A stretch of DNA of 64,000 nt from Avena insularis (lineage: Eukaryota > Streptophyta > Magnoliopsida > Poales > Poaceae): assembly GCA_023614405.1 (NCBI GenBank), contig CM042684.1, positions 467,613,650 to 467,677,649 of the forward strand. The letters are read 5' to 3'. The notes beneath the pieces were generated by a model. The model saw nothing but the letters and a program-made list of their open reading frames with translations, made no database searches and had not been told where the DNA came from. Made by a program: the position numbers and the translations under genes. The stretch's first letter is position 1. Every line of letters starts with the position of its first letter. Below are positions 44,480 through 56,881 of this stretch, in pieces.

Positions 44480-46123
44480 TGAAGGAAATATGCCCTGAGA
44501 GGCAATAATAAAGTTGTTATTATGTATTCCTTGTATATGATAGATGTTTATTTTGCATGCTATAATTGTATTGATAGGAAACATCAATACATGTGTGTTT
44601 AATAAACAAAAAGGGTTCCTAGTTATGCCTCTCTTATAGACTAGCTTGTTGATTAACAAGATGATCAAGGTTTCCTGATCATGGACATTGGATGTTGTTA
44701 ATAACAAGGTCATAGCATTTGTGAAATAATGTGATGAACATTCATCCGAAGTATAGCATTACGATCAAGTCATTATGTTTATATTGCTATAACATCATAC
44801 GAAGTAATCTTTATCCTTAGACCATGAGATCATGTTAATTGCTAACACCGGAAGAGTATCTTGATAACATCAAACGTCACACCGTAACATGGTGACTATA
44901 AAGATGGGTTCAGTACTACGAAGGTGTTATGTTGAGGCTCATGGATCAAGAGTGGAATTTGTCAATCCAGATGACGGATAGATATACTCTGGGCCCTCTC
45001 GGTGATATCACATTAGGATAGCTTGCAAGCAAGTGATGTGATCACTAGAATGTTATATCACGGGAACGAGAAAAGAGTGCATGTCGGTAACGAGATCAAA
45101 CTAGGTATGGAGATACCGATGATCGAATCTCGGACATGTAATACATCGAGACACAAAGGGATTTAGTTACAAGCGTTAAAGGTTCTCACGATCACAGGAG
45201 TCATCGTTGAATGTGTAGGAGTCAGTACGGATCTCCAGGTCCTGCTGCTGATTATTGATCGGAGAAGGTTCTCGATCATGTCTGCATTATTCGCGAACTG
45301 TAGGGTGGCACACTTAAGAGTTACCGGACACCATTTTGGAGCACATATGTTTCAGACGAAAGAATTGCAAAGCGCAGGAATTGTTTCAATAGAAACCAGA
45401 AATTGTTTCGGGCGAAATTGCAGAAGGTGGTTCTGCATGTGATATTGAAATATTGCAAGGGGATATATGTGAATGTTTGTTAATTAAAGTAATTAACAAA
45501 ATTCTGAATAAATTTAATAAAAAGAGTTTTATTAAATGAGAAAGCATTAAATTTGGACAAATTTAATGCATTTAAAGTGGAGACTTTAAAAGGGAATGTG
45601 AAGAGGCATTTTAATGTGGAGGGGTTACCACCACATGAATGGGGGAGGTGATGGGTCACCCCCATGCATGACCATGGAGAGAGGGCACCCTCCTCCTATA
45701 AAAGGCCACCCATTCCTCCTTCATCCTCACACCTCCTTGTGAAGGATCTCTCTCCCCTCTAGAATTATTCCCCATGGTCTCGGATTAGCGAGATACATGT
45801 TCAGTGGCATTTAAATGCGGAAGGAGTTCTTTGCTTCATTTGGATCGCTGGGCGAGGAGGTGGAGGTTGTCCGTGGCTTGAGCGTGTGTCAAAGTGCGGA
45901 TCGCTGCTGAGTTGTGGCGCTCGGACTTCCTCACGATCTTGAGATCGGCAAGTGTACGACTACATCAACCACGAGTTCCTACTCGTTAACAAAGCACGTT
46001 GTCTTCGAGGGTAAGTTCTCTATGGATGTATGTCCACCCGTTTGCTTTGTACCTAGTATATAGATCTTGGCGTGTAATTCACACCGTAGGAAATTTTTTG
46101 TTTTCTATGTTGTGGACCCAACA
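44480..46123 (+). repeat. 5' LTR of element E
   Basis: TGAAGGAAATATG to 'ggacccaaca'. TATA box 'ctataaaagg' at 45696-45705, followed by a C/T-rich leader, is the likely promoter. Confidence 0.95.
45696..45705 (+). promoter_or_regulatory. TATA box of element E
   Basis: 'ctataaaagg' is conserved in all three LTRs of the family here (also 52384-52393 and 56443-56452), each in a C-rich context upstream of 'tcctcacacctccttgtg'-like sequence. Confidence 0.75.
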
Positions 46124-46124
46124 G

Positions 46125-46135
46125 TGGTATCAGAG
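46125..46135 (+). other. Primer-binding site of element E
   Basis: TGGTATCAGAG, complementary to the 3' end of plant initiator methionine tRNA, one base after the LTR. The usual next C is A here. Confidence 0.93.
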
Positions 46136-47176
46136 ACTGATCTATGCGTAGGTGCTTTGCACGGGTAGTACACATATGTTTATATGTGGGTGATGATGAT
46201 CATGTTATTGCATCTTCTATGTACTTTGGATATTGGTGGCATAGTGGGATGAAGCGGCCCGGACCAACCTTACATGTCATCGTAGATGAGACCGGTTCCA
46301 CGACTGACATGCAACTTGTTTTGCATAAGTGGCTGGCGGGTGTCTGTCTCTCCTACTATAGTCAATATCTGATTTACAACGAGTTGCTAATAACTTGGTT
46401 ATCCTCGTTGTGGTTCATGTTCGTAGGTTAGACAGGTTCTATCTCCGAAAGCCCTAAGCCACGTAAAACTTGCAATTGATAAATTAGAGGCGTCTAGTTT
46501 AGATCGTTTCTGGGCTAATGTTTTGATATGGTATTATTGTAAGTAGATGTATGATAGATACTATTACAACTCACTTAAGGTGTAAGTTCCATAGACCTTG
46601 GCCTTACACACAAAGGAATGATAGAGATCATACCACGATGCAAATGATAGAGATCAAATGCATGGACCATATCACCTCACTTCACACATTAGCATCTTAT
46701 ATTGCTAGTTTGGCGCTTTTGGTAGCATTATATGATGATCCCTCATTTAGATATCAAGATAAAATGTGTTCTTCCTTAAGTATGCACCGTTTTGTGGATC
46801 GTGTTTTGAGGCATCATGTGATGATCGGGTGTTCTCGAATCTACGCTTTCATACAACGGGTGTAAGAAAGTTTTACACATGCAAATACTAAGGTTCTTAC
46901 TTGACGAGCCTAGCATGTACAGACATGGTCTCGGAACACGGACCGAAAGGTTAAGGATGAGTCATATAGTTGATATGATTCCCATATAGATGCTCGCCTT
47001 TGAAGCTACACCGACTCACGTGATGATCGGACTTGGTGTAGTGGATTTGGTTCATGTAATCACCAAAAGGACACGAGGGATGTCGTTTTTGAGTGGGAGT
47101 TCATTAGTAATTTGGATTAGTTGAACTCAATCTATCATAAACTTAGTCTAAATATATTTTACAAATTCTGTTGTAG

Positions 47177-47962
47177 ATGGCACCATCCGCTTTTAATTTC
47201 AATGTGTTCATGGAGAAAGAGAAACTTGCTGCGAATGATAGCAACTTCACCAACTAGGCTATGAATTTGAGGATTCTCCTCACTGCTGCACAAAAGCAAT
47301 ATGTGCTAGATGAGCCGCTAGGCCCCCCACCAGCTCCTGATGCCCCTGATGAGGAAAAGAACGTCTATATAACTCGTCAGGAGGACCACCACTTAGTTCA
47401 TGCGGCATACTGTATGGGCTAGAGCCAGAACTTCGAAAACGTTTCGAAAATGGCCATGCCTTTGATACCATGGGAGAATTGAAAATGATTTTCGATACCC
47501 ATGCTGCCGTAGAGAGTTATAATGCTTCTGAAAAGTTCTTTAGCTCCATGATGGAAGAGAACAGCTCCATTAGTGAGCACGTACTCAAAATGTCTGGGTA
47601 CGTCGATAAGCTTGTGTCCTTGGGAATAACGATTCCCATTGACTTAGGCATACATCGTGTTCTCCAATCTCTGCCATCTAGCTACAAGAGCTTCGTGATG
47701 AACTATAATATGCAGGGCATGAAGAAGTCTCTTCCCGAGCTTCTGTCAATGCTTAAGACTGCAGAAGTGGAGATTAGGAAAGAACATCAAGTGTTGATGA
47801 TCAATAAGACCACCGGTTTCAAGAAGGACAAGAAAGGCAAGCAAAAGGGAAAGAAGGGCGGCAAATCTGTTGCGCTGAAAAAACCGAGCTGGCCCTAAGT
47901 CTGACACCGAGTGCTACTATTGCAAGGGGACTTGCCATTGGAAGCGCAACTGCCCCAAGTAT
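47177..47962 (+). pseudogene. gag of element E
   Basis: Starts ATG GCA CCA ('MAPSAFNFN') after a leader of about 1 kb. The Copia Gag region reads 'LRILLTAAQKQYVLDEPLG', then 'MKMIFDTHAAVES'-like sequence ('ELKMIFDTHAAVESY', 47473 on), 'EHVLKMSGYVDKL' and 'HRVLQSLPSSYKSFVMNY', a Lys-rich segment and the zinc knuckle 'CYYCKGTCHWKRNC' (about 47910-47951), in which one knuckle Gly is Cys. Breaks: TAG at about 47257 (Trp expected), a frameshift near 47400-47470 and another in the A run near 47880. Confidence 0.88.
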
Positions 47963-50900
47963 TTGGCGGACAAGAAGGACGGCAAGGCAAACAAAGGTAT
48001 ATGTGATATACATGTTATTGATGTGTACTTGACTAGTACTCGCAGTGGCACCTGGGTATTTGATACGGGATCGGTTGCTAATATATGTAACTCGGTTCAG
48101 GGGCTGCAGAACAAGCGACAATTAGCAAGGGATGAGGTCACGATGCGGGTCGGCAATGGATCAAGAGTTGATGTGATCGCCGTCGAAACGTTGCCTCTCC
48201 ATATGCCGTCGGGATTAGTTATAAACCTGAATAATTGTTATTTGGTGCCTGCACTGAGCATGAAGATTGTATCCGGATCGTGTTTGATGCAAAGTGGTTA
48301 TTCGTTTAAGTCTGAAAACAATGGTTGTTCGATTTATATGAATAATATATTTTATGGTCATGCACCTATGTTGAATGGTTTATTTCTGTTGAATCTCGAT
48401 AGTAGTATTACGCATATTCATAATGTTGATGCTAAAAGGATTAAACTTGATAATGATATATCTACATATATGTGGCACTGCCGTGTAGGTCATATTGGCG
48501 TTAAACTCATGAAGAAACTCCATTCTGATGGACTTTTGGAATCACTTGATTCTGAATCATTTGATACATGTGAGCCATGCATTATGGGCAAGATGACTAG
48601 AACGCCGTTTTCCGGTTCAATGGAACGGGCGACAGATTTATTGGAAATCATACATACTGATGTGTGTGGACCAATGAGTGTGTCGGCGCGAGGTGGATAT
48701 CGTTATTTTGTTACTTTCACGGATGATTTGAGTAGATACGGGTATATATATTTGATGAAACATAAGTCTGAAACCTTTGAAAGGTTTAAAGAATTTCGGA
48801 ATGAAGTGGAAAATCATCATAACAGAAAGATCAAATTTCTGCGCTCCGACCGTGGAGGAGAGTATCTTAGTTACGAGTTTAGCACAAATATGAAAGACTG
48901 TGGAATAGTTTCACAACTCACGCCTGCCGGAACACCACAACGTAATGGTGTGTCAGAACGTCGTAATCGTACTTTATTGGATATGGTTCGATCTATGATG
49001 TCTCTGACTGACTTGCCACTGTCATTTTGGGGTTATGCACTGGAAACCGTTGCATTCACTTTAAAAATGGCACCATCTAAATCCGTTGAAAAGACACCGT
49101 ATGAATTATGGTTTGGAAACAAACCTAAGCTGTCATTTCTTAAAGTTTGGGGATGCGATGTTTATGTGAAGAAACTTCAACCGGATAAACTCGAACCCAA
49201 AGCGGAAAAATGCGTCTTCATAGGATACCCTAAGGAAACGATTGGGTATACCTTCTATCACAGATCCGAGGGCAAGGTCTTTGTTGCCAAGAATGGATCC
49301 TTTCTTGAGAAGGAGTTTCTCGCGAAAGGTGTGAGTAGTCAGAAGGTAGAACTCGAAGAGGTTATTGAACCTTTTCTTCATGAAATGGCGAGTAGCGCAG
49401 CTCCAGAAGTTGTTTCGGAGTTGACTTCACCTAATGAAGAGAGAGCTAATGATATTGATCATTAAACTCCGAAAGAGGACACTACCGAACCTCGCAGGTC
49501 AAGCAGGACACTTGCAGCTCCTGAACTGTACGGCAATCCTATTATGAATTTCATGATTGATGAAATAGATGACCCTGCGACGTATGAAGAAGCGATGTTG
49601 AGCCCTGATTCCAACAAATGGCTAGAAGCCATGAAATCCGAGATGGAATCCATGTACGAAAACCAGGTTTGGACCTTGGTGGACTTACCTCACGATCGAA
49701 AGGCCGTTGAGAATAAATGGATTTTCAAAAGAAAAACTGATGCTGATGGTAATGTAACCATCTATAAGGCTTGCCTTGTCGCAAAGGGGTTTTGACAAAT
49801 TCAAGGAGTTGACTACGATGAGACATTCTCTCCCGTAGCGATGCTTAAGTCGGTTAGGATTATGTTAGCAATTGCTGCATATTTCGATTATGAAATATGG
49901 TAGATGGATGTCAAAACTGCGTTCCTCAATGGTAATATTGAAGAAGAGTTGTATATGATACAACCTAAGGGTTTTGTCGATCCTAAGGATGCTGATAAGG
50001 TGTGCAAACTTCAGCGATCCATCTATGGACTGAAGCAAGCATCCGGGAGTTGGAATCTCCGCTTTGATGAGGTTATCAAAGAGTTTGGATTTATCCAAAC
50101 TTATGGAGAGACTTGTATTTACAAGAAAGTGAGTGGGAGCAATGTGGCATTTCTGATATTATATGTGGATGACATATTATTGATTGGAAATGATATAAAT
50201 CTTTTAAACAGTGTTAAAAGTTATCTAAACAGCAAATTTTCGATGAAGGACCCTGGTGAAGCTTCATATATATTAGGCATTAAAATCTATAGAGATAGAT
50301 CAAGATGCCTAATTGGGCTATCGCAGAGTACATACCTTGATAAGATATTAAAGAAGTTTAATATGGACGGAAGTAAGAAGGGGTACTTACCTATGTTGCA
50401 AGGCAAGACATTGAGTAAGACTCAAAGTCCGGCTACGGCGGAAGAAAGAGAGATAATGGATAAGATCCCCTATGCCTCAGCCATAGGCTCTATAATGTAT
50501 GCCATGCTATGTACAAGACCAGATGTGGCACATGCTATTATTTTGACTAGTAGGTACCAATCTGATCCAGGTTCGGACCACTGGATAACGGTCAAGAATA
50601 TCCTTAAGTACTTGAGAAGAACTAAGGATATGTTTCTTGTATACGGAGGTGAAGAAGAGCTAGTCGCTAAGTGTTATGTCGATGCTAGCTTTGACACTGA
50701 TCCGGATGACTCTTAGTCTCAATCCGGATACGTATTTCTCTTGAACGGAGCAGCAGTTAGTTGGAGGAGCTCCAAACAACCTATGGTGGCTGGATCAACG
50801 ACGGAGGCGGAATATGTTCTTTGCTTGAAGCGGCAGAAGCGGTTTGGATGAAGGAGTTCATAACGGAACTAGGTGTGGTTCCCAGTGCGTTGGACCCAAT

Positions 50901-51141
50901 GGTGATCTATTGTGACAATAATGGAGCCATATCCAACGCCAAGGAACCAAGGTCTCACAAGAATTCCAAGCATATTAAGCGCAGGTTTCACTCCATCCGC
51001 GAGCATGTCAAGGATGGAGATATAAAGATTTGTAAAGTGCACACCGACCTCAATGTAGCAGATCCGTTGACTAAAGTACTCCCTAGGGCAAAACATGATC
51101 AACACCAGAACTCCATGGGTGTTAGATTTATCACTATATAA
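47963..51141 (+). pseudogene. pol polyprotein of element E (protease, integrase, reverse transcriptase, RNase H)
   Basis: One frame covers most of pol. The protease motif is 'WVFDTGSVANIC' (DTGS, residues 34-37). The integrase has the zinc site 'WHCRVGH...CEPCIMG' and catalytic residues in 'IHTDVCGPM', 'SDRGGEY' and 'NGVSERRNRT'. The reverse transcriptase begins near 49560 ('TYEEAML'), with 'WIFKRKTDADG', 'MDVKTAFLNG' and the catalytic 'YVDD' (50162-50173). RNase H has 'CYVDASFDTDPDDS' and 'TTEAEY'. Breaks: TAA 49463-49465, TGA near 49793, TAG at 49901-49903, TAG near 50714, and a frameshift near 50820; each stop is one transition away from a sense codon. Apart from these, all catalytic residues looked for are present. 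Confidence 0.95.
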
Positions 51142-51163
51142 ACTAGATTATTGTCTCTAGTGC

Positions 51164-51173
51164 AAGTGGGAGA
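51164..51173 (+). other. Polypurine tract of element E
   Basis: 'aagtgggaga' directly before the 3' LTR, the primer for plus-strand DNA. Confidence 0.85.
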
Positions 51174-52808
51174 TCAAGGAAATATGCCGAGAGGCAATAA
51201 TAAAGTTGTTATTATGTATTCCTTGTATATGATAGATGTTTATTTTGCATGCTATAATTGTATTGATAGGAAACATCAATACATGTGTGTTTAATAAACA
51301 AAAAGGGTTCCTAGTTATGCCTCTCTTATAGACTAGCTTCTTGATTAACAAGATGATCAAGGTTTCCTGATCATGGACATTGGATGTTGTTAATAACAAG
51401 GTCACAGCATTTGTGAAATGATGTGATGAACATTCATCCAAAGTATAGCATTACGATCAAGTCATTATGTTTATATTGCTATAACATCATACGAAGTAAT
51501 CTTTATCCTTAGACCATGAGATCATGTTAATTGCTAACACCGGAAGAGTATCTTGATAACATCAAACGTCACACCGTAACAGGGTGACTATAAAGATGGG
51601 TTCAGTACTACGAAGGTGTTATGTTGAGGCTCATGGATCAAGAGTGGAATTTGTCAATCCAGATGACGGATATATATACTCTGGGCCCTCTCGGTGATAT
51701 CACATTAGGATAGCTTGCAAGCAAGTGATGTGATCACTAGAATGTTATATCACGGGAACGAGAAAAGAGTGCATGTCGGTAACGAGATCAAACTAGGTAT
51801 GGAGATACCGATGATCGAATCTCGTACATGTAATATATCGAGACAAAGGATTTAGTTACAAGCGTTAAAGGTTCTCACGATCACCGGAGTCATCGTTGAA
51901 TGTGTAGGAGTCAAGACGGATCTCCGTGTCCCGCTTCGATTATTGATCGAGAAGGGTCTCGATCATGTCTGCATTATTCGTGAACCGTAGGGTGGCACAC
52001 TTAAGAGTTACCGGACACCATTTTGGAGCACATATGTTTCAGACGAAAGAATTGCAAAGCGCAGGAATTGTTTCAATAGAAATCGGAAATTATTTCGGGT
52101 GAAATTGTAGAAGGTGGTTCTGCATGTGATATTGAAATATTGCAAGGGGCTATATGTGAATGTTTGTTAATTAAAGTAATTAACAAAATTCTGAATAAAT
52201 TTAATAAAAAGAGTTTTATTAAATGAGAGAGCATTAAATTTGGAGAAATTTAATGCATTTAAAGTGGAGACTTTAAAAGGGAATGTGAAGAGGCATTTTA
52301 ATGTGGAGGGTTACCACCACATGAATGGGGAGGTGAGGTCACCCCCATGCATGACCATGGAGAGAGGGGGCACCCCCCTCCTCCTATAAAAGGTCACCCA
52401 TTCCCTCCTTCATCCTTACACCTCCTTGTGAAGGATCTCTCTCCCCCTCTAGAATTATTTCCCCATGGTCTCGGATTAGCGAGATACATGTTCCCGGTGG
52501 CATTTAAATGCAGGAGTTCTGCTTCCGCTGGATCGCTGGGCGAGGAGGTGGAGGTTGTCCGTGGCTTGAGCGTGTGTGCGAGGACGGATGCGCTGCTGAT
52601 TTGCGGCGCTCGACTTCCACGATCTTGAGATCGGCAAGCGTACGACTACATCAACCACGAGTTCCTACTCGTTAACAAAACTCGTTGTCTTCGAGGGTAA
52701 GTTCTCCATGGATGTATGTCCACCCGTTCCTCTGTATCTAGTAGATAGATTTTAGCGTATAGTTCTCATTGTAGGAATTTTTTTGTTTTCTATGCTGCGG
52801 ACCCAACA
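51174..52808 (+). repeat. 3' LTR of element E
   Basis: Starts TCAAGG (family TGAAGG, so the second base is changed) and ends 'ggacccaaca', followed by AATTA. Highly similar to the 5' LTR, with scattered substitutions and short indels around 51945-51970 and 52300-52400. Confidence 0.95.
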
Positions 52809-53670
52809 AATTAGCTATCAGCTCACAGGATCTTTTTTATGGCAGTAATCATCATACAGCAAGCATGCTTAATTTTCAGTACTAAAACACACCCAAAAAG
52901 TTACATTAGTTGATCTTCTCCTGTACATGTCCGGCTTTAAAAAGAAGAAAAAATACATCTAGTATCAAATGCCAACCCATTAGGCTTTAAAAAGTACATT
53001 GATTTTTATCTCAATTCTCAAATAACCTTCATGGCCTCAGAGCGAGTAGCTAGGATACCATCAAATAGTATAATAAATTAAAATAAAATGGGTAAAGAAT
53101 AAAAAAATTAGAAGAGAGAAAATACATAAGGAAGAATAAAAGGTTAAAAACAAAATGAGAACTAATCCGTGGCGGGTTTGTTAGGACGGCAGTGGTGTCC
53201 TAACCCACCAGGTATCAAACCCGAGGTCTCAAGCTTTGGAGTCTCGTAAAAAAGAGAGATAATCTTTAGTAGAAGACGACGTTTCCATCGATAGCGAGAC
53301 GCATGTGGTTACTTCGTCAATCTCAAGACCCGTCGAATCAATATGTCAGACTCAACCCTTTAGGGTATGCGTGTATTTGTGAGCGCCTGCAACTGTATTG
53401 AGTTTTGCAAAAAAGATCAAAAACAAAATAATAATAAAAAGACAAAGGAAAAGACATGAAAAAAATAGAAGACAAGAAAATAAGAAAGTAATTATCATAC
53501 CATCACGTATTTACTTAATGAAACAATTTAATAAAAAAATGTCTTAAAAAATTGCAAGATAGTTTTCTACGCGACAAACCAACCTGCGTCCCAAAAAGAC
53601 AAACTAACCTACGTGTTACAAGAAGGCCACGCAAAAAAGGGCTTTGGGATGACAGGGCAATAATTTTGTG
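52809..53670. other. AT-rich spacer with a possible SINE-like part
   Basis: Mostly unassigned. At 53165-53420 a short segment has a perfect hairpin (gttaggac...gtcctaac), a 'ggtatcaaacccgagg' word like a tRNA-type B box, and an A-rich end ('gcaaaaaagatc'). This could be an old SINE, but no target duplication was found. Confidence 0.35.
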
Positions 53671-53781
53671 GGCGCGCCTAGAGCTCAGGCGACTGAGATT
53701 TAACTAAAACTCAGTCACCTTGTCATCAGCGTACTGATCTAAGCTATTTTTTGTTACTCTAGATGCTACCAAGTAGGATGT
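53671..53781 (+). repeat. 111-bp dispersed repeat, copy 2
   Basis: Partner of 41734-41844 in the same orientation. A further direct repeat of its last 20 bases ('tgttactctagatgctacca') follows immediately, at the border with the truncated second gag of element F. Confidence 0.8.
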
Positions 53782-53795
53782 TACTCTAGATGCTA

Positions 53796-54820
53796 CCAGG
53801 CTGCGTCATCAGGAGCGCAGACTGCGCGTCGTCGTCTCCGTCACGGATGAGATGCGCCTCCTCCCTCTTCTTCTTCCGACAGTCACGGGCCCAGTGACCC
53901 AGCTTGTCGCAGTAGCGACACTCATCGTCGCGTGCTGGGCCACCACCGGTGCCCTTGCCCTTGTCTCGTGCGCCGTCGCGGCCATGGTTCTTGTTCTTTC
54001 CCTTGTTGGACGAGCTCCCCCCGCCATTGGTGGAGAAACCGTCCTGCTTCATGCGTGCACGCCGCTGCTCCTCCGTGAGCAGCAGCTTGCCGCCGCTGGC
54101 GTCATCTGTGGCAGCGGCTTCATCATCGTCCTCCACACAGACCTTGAGACAGCCCGTGAGCTCCTCGATCGACATCGTCTTGAGATCGAGAAGGCTCTCG
54201 ATTGACCTCGCCATCTGCTTGTACATCTTGGGAATGGCGCACAGGAACTTGAGGATGACCATGCCGTTGTCGACAGGATCGCCGAGGACGCCCAACTGGT
54301 GGATTATTCCCTTCAGACGCAAGCCAAATTCGTCGACAGTCTCACCAGGTTTGAACTTGATGGCCTCGTACTCCTTCCTTAGGTTATGCGCCTTCGAGAC
54401 GCGCACGCGATCGGCCCCGATGCGGATCGTCACGATCGCATCCCAGGCCTCCTTCGCTATCGTCTTGACAGCGAGCGAGGGAATCATCTCCGATGGCACC
54501 GATCGGAGAATCCCCTCCATAGCTGAGCGATCATCGCCCAAATCGCCCTCTCCGGTCTCGATCACATCCCACGGGCCTCGAGCCTGCAGGATCACGCGCA
54601 TGAGGAGCGACGACGTGTTGTAGTTGGAGCGCGTGAGCATCGGCCAAGCTGTGCCCGATCCACCGCCATTGCCGCGCCCTGAGCGCGGCACAGCAATGGC
54701 CTTGTCCTTCAATGCGGATGGCGACGATGCAGGGTCACCCTTTCCGTCCTCAGTTGCAGGATCCTCCGACGGCTTCTTGGATGGGTTGGCGCTCTTCCCC
54801 ATCTCGACCTTTGGTGGCAT
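53796..54820 (-). pseudogene. Second gag copy of element F, truncated
   Basis: Starting at ATG 54820 ('MPPKVEMGK'; the primer site and LTR lie just upstream) the frame is open for about 340 codons. It has a Ser/Asp/Pro-rich head, the Copia Gag core ('EAWDAIVTIRIG', 'LRKEYEAIKFKPGETVDEF', 'LKGIIHQLGVLGDPVDN', 'LKFLCAIPKMYKQMARSIE'), 'SIEELTG', and the CCHC knuckle 'CRYCDKLGHWARDC'. It then leaves homology with the other gag copy after 'SALLMTQ' and runs into the 111-bp repeat. Except for the lost 3' end the frame is intact, unlike the first copy. Confidence 0.9.
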
Positions 54821-54831
54821 CGATAGGAGTA

Positions 54832-54843
54832 GCTCTGATACCA
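54832..54843 (-). other. Primer-binding site next to the inner LTR of element F
   Basis: Minus strand TGGTATCAGAGC, an exact plant initiator-methionine primer site, three bases after the LTR end. Confidence 0.93.
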
Positions 54844-54845
54844 CT

Positions 54846-55183
54846 TGTCAGCTTCCAACCTGCACACACAGTCACACAAGCGAGATCGAGAGGATTTTCA
54901 GAGGTAGACGATGAACACACTGGGTTTTTTTGTGCGGCGTACTTCTTGCCACTTTTCTATATATCTTTCTCCTTTTATTGAGCGAATACAAAGCATGCCG
55001 TGAGGAACTCCACGATCCCTACTAAGCCGTGCCATCCCACGTCTTGAATCGTGCCCACGGTGATCCTAAAAACCATGACAACTACGACTCTTGCTAGCTA
55101 CAAACTCGCTAATAGAAAACAGCTAATTCTGACGAAATTGAACTTAACTAACACCTGACGGTGGTTACTGAACTTATTCAACA
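54846..55183 (-). repeat. Inner LTR of element F
   Basis: Minus strand starts TGTTGAATAAG after the purine tract 'ttagggggagtt' and ends 'ggaagctgaca' before the primer site: TGT...ACA, 338 bp. It serves as 3' LTR of the upstream element and 5' LTR of the downstream gag. Confidence 0.9.
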
Positions 55184-55216
55184 AACTCCCCCTAAATTTA
55201 GTTGCCAACGGTGGTG

Positions 55217-56876
55217 TGAAGGAAATATGCCCTGAGAGGCAATAATAAAGTTGTTATTATGTATTCCTTATATATGATAGATGTTTATTTTACATGCTAT
55301 AATTGTATTGATAGGAAACATCAATACATGTAATGTTTAATAAACAAAAAGGGTTCCTAGTCATGCCTCTCTTATAGACTAGCTTGTTGATTAACAAGAT
55401 GATCAAGGTTTCCTGATCATGGATATTGGATGTTGTTAATAACAAGGTCACACCATTGGTGGAATGATGTGATGAACATTCATCCGAAGTATAGCATTAC
55501 GATCAAGTCATTGTGTTTATATTGCTACAAAATCATACGAAGTAATCTTTATCCTTAGACCATGAGATCATGTTAATTGCTAACACCGGAAGAGTATCTT
55601 GATAACATCAAACGTCACCGTAATGTGAGTGACTATAAAGATGGGTTCGATTACGAAGGTGTTATGTTGAGGCTCATGGATCAAGAGTGGAATTTGTCAA
55701 TCCAGATGACGGATAGATATACTATGGGCCCTCTCGGTGATATCACATTAGGATAGCTTGCAAGCAAGTGATGTGATCACTAGAATGTTATATCACGGGA
55801 ACGAGAAAAGAGTGCATGTCGGTAACGAGATCAAACTAGGTATGGAGATACCGATGATCGAATCTCGGACATGTAATATATCGAGAGACAAAGGGATTTA
55901 GTTACAAGCGTTAAAGGTTCTCACGATCACAGGAGTCATCGTTGAATGTGTAGGAGTTAGTACGGATCTCCAGGTCCCGCTGCTGATTATTGATCGGAGA
56001 AGGGTCTTGATCATGTCTGCATTATTCGTGAACCGTAGGGTGGCACACTTAAGAGTTACCGGACACCATTTTGGAGCACATATGTTTCAGACGAAAGAAT
56101 TACAAAGCGCAGGAATTGTTTCAATAGAAACCGGAAATTGTTTCGGGTGAAATTGCAGAAGGTGGTTCTGCATGTGATATTGAAATATTGCAAGAGGCTA
56201 TATGTGAATGTTTGTTAATTAAAGTAATTAACAAAATTATGAATAAATTTAATAAAAGAGTTTTTATTAAATGAGAGAGCATTAAATTTGGAGAAACTTA
56301 ATGCATTTAAAGTGGAGACTTTGAAAGGGAATGTGAAGAGGCATTTTAATGTGGAGGAGTTACCACCACATGAATGGGGTGGGTGAGGGGTCACCCCTCC
56401 CCCATGCGCCGGCCATGGAGAGAGGGGGCACCCCCCCTCCTCCTATAAAAGGCCACCCATTCCCTCCTTCATCCTCACACCTCCTTGTGAAGGATCTCTC
56501 TCCCCCTCTAGAATTATTCCCCCATGGTCTCGGATTAGCGAGATACATGTTCCAAGTGGCATTTTGTCTGGAAGGAGTTGCTGCTTCCGCTGGATCGCTG
56601 GAGCGAGGAGGTGGAGGTTTTCCGGTGGCTTGAACGTGTGTGCGAGTGCGGATGCGCTGCTGAGTTGCGGCGCTCGGACTTCCTCACGATCTTGAGATCG
56701 GCAAGTGTACGACTACATCAACCACGAGTTCCTAATCGTTAACAAAGCTCGTTGTCTTCGAGGGTAAGTTCTCTATGGATGTATGTCCACCCGTTTGCTT
56801 TGTACCTAGTAGATAGATCTTGGCGTGTAGTTCACACCATAGGAAATTTTTTGTTTTCTATGCTGCGGACCCAACA
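55217..56876 (+). mobile_element. Solo LTR of the element E family
   Basis: A complete 1660-bp LTR, TGAAGG to 'ggacccaaca', with TGGTG on both sides (55212-55216 and 56877-56881). A solo LTR forms when the two LTRs of one insertion recombine and the interior is lost. It splits the RNase H end of element F from its polypurine tract. TATA box at 56443-56452. Confidence 0.96.
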
Positions 56877-56881
56877 TGGTG

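Larger units (their letters stand above)
44480..52808 (+). mobile_element. Complete BARE-1/Angela-like Copia retrotransposon (element E)
   Basis: Direct LTRs of about 1.64 kb, initiator-methionine primer site, single gag-pol region in the Copia order (gag, protease, integrase, reverse transcriptase, RNase H) and polypurine tract, all flanked by AATTA on both sides (44475-44479 and 52809-52813). The LTR opening 'gaaggaaatatgccc' and 'gaggcaataataaag' is characteristic of the BARE-1/Angela/WIS supergroup. The coding region has several single-base lesions, so this copy is not autonomous. Confidence 0.95.

Noticed and set aside
53852..54623. Long plus-strand open frames opposite the second gag of F
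   Set aside because: GC-rich antisense shadow of a clearly recognised Copia gag with a CCHC knuckle on the minus strand.
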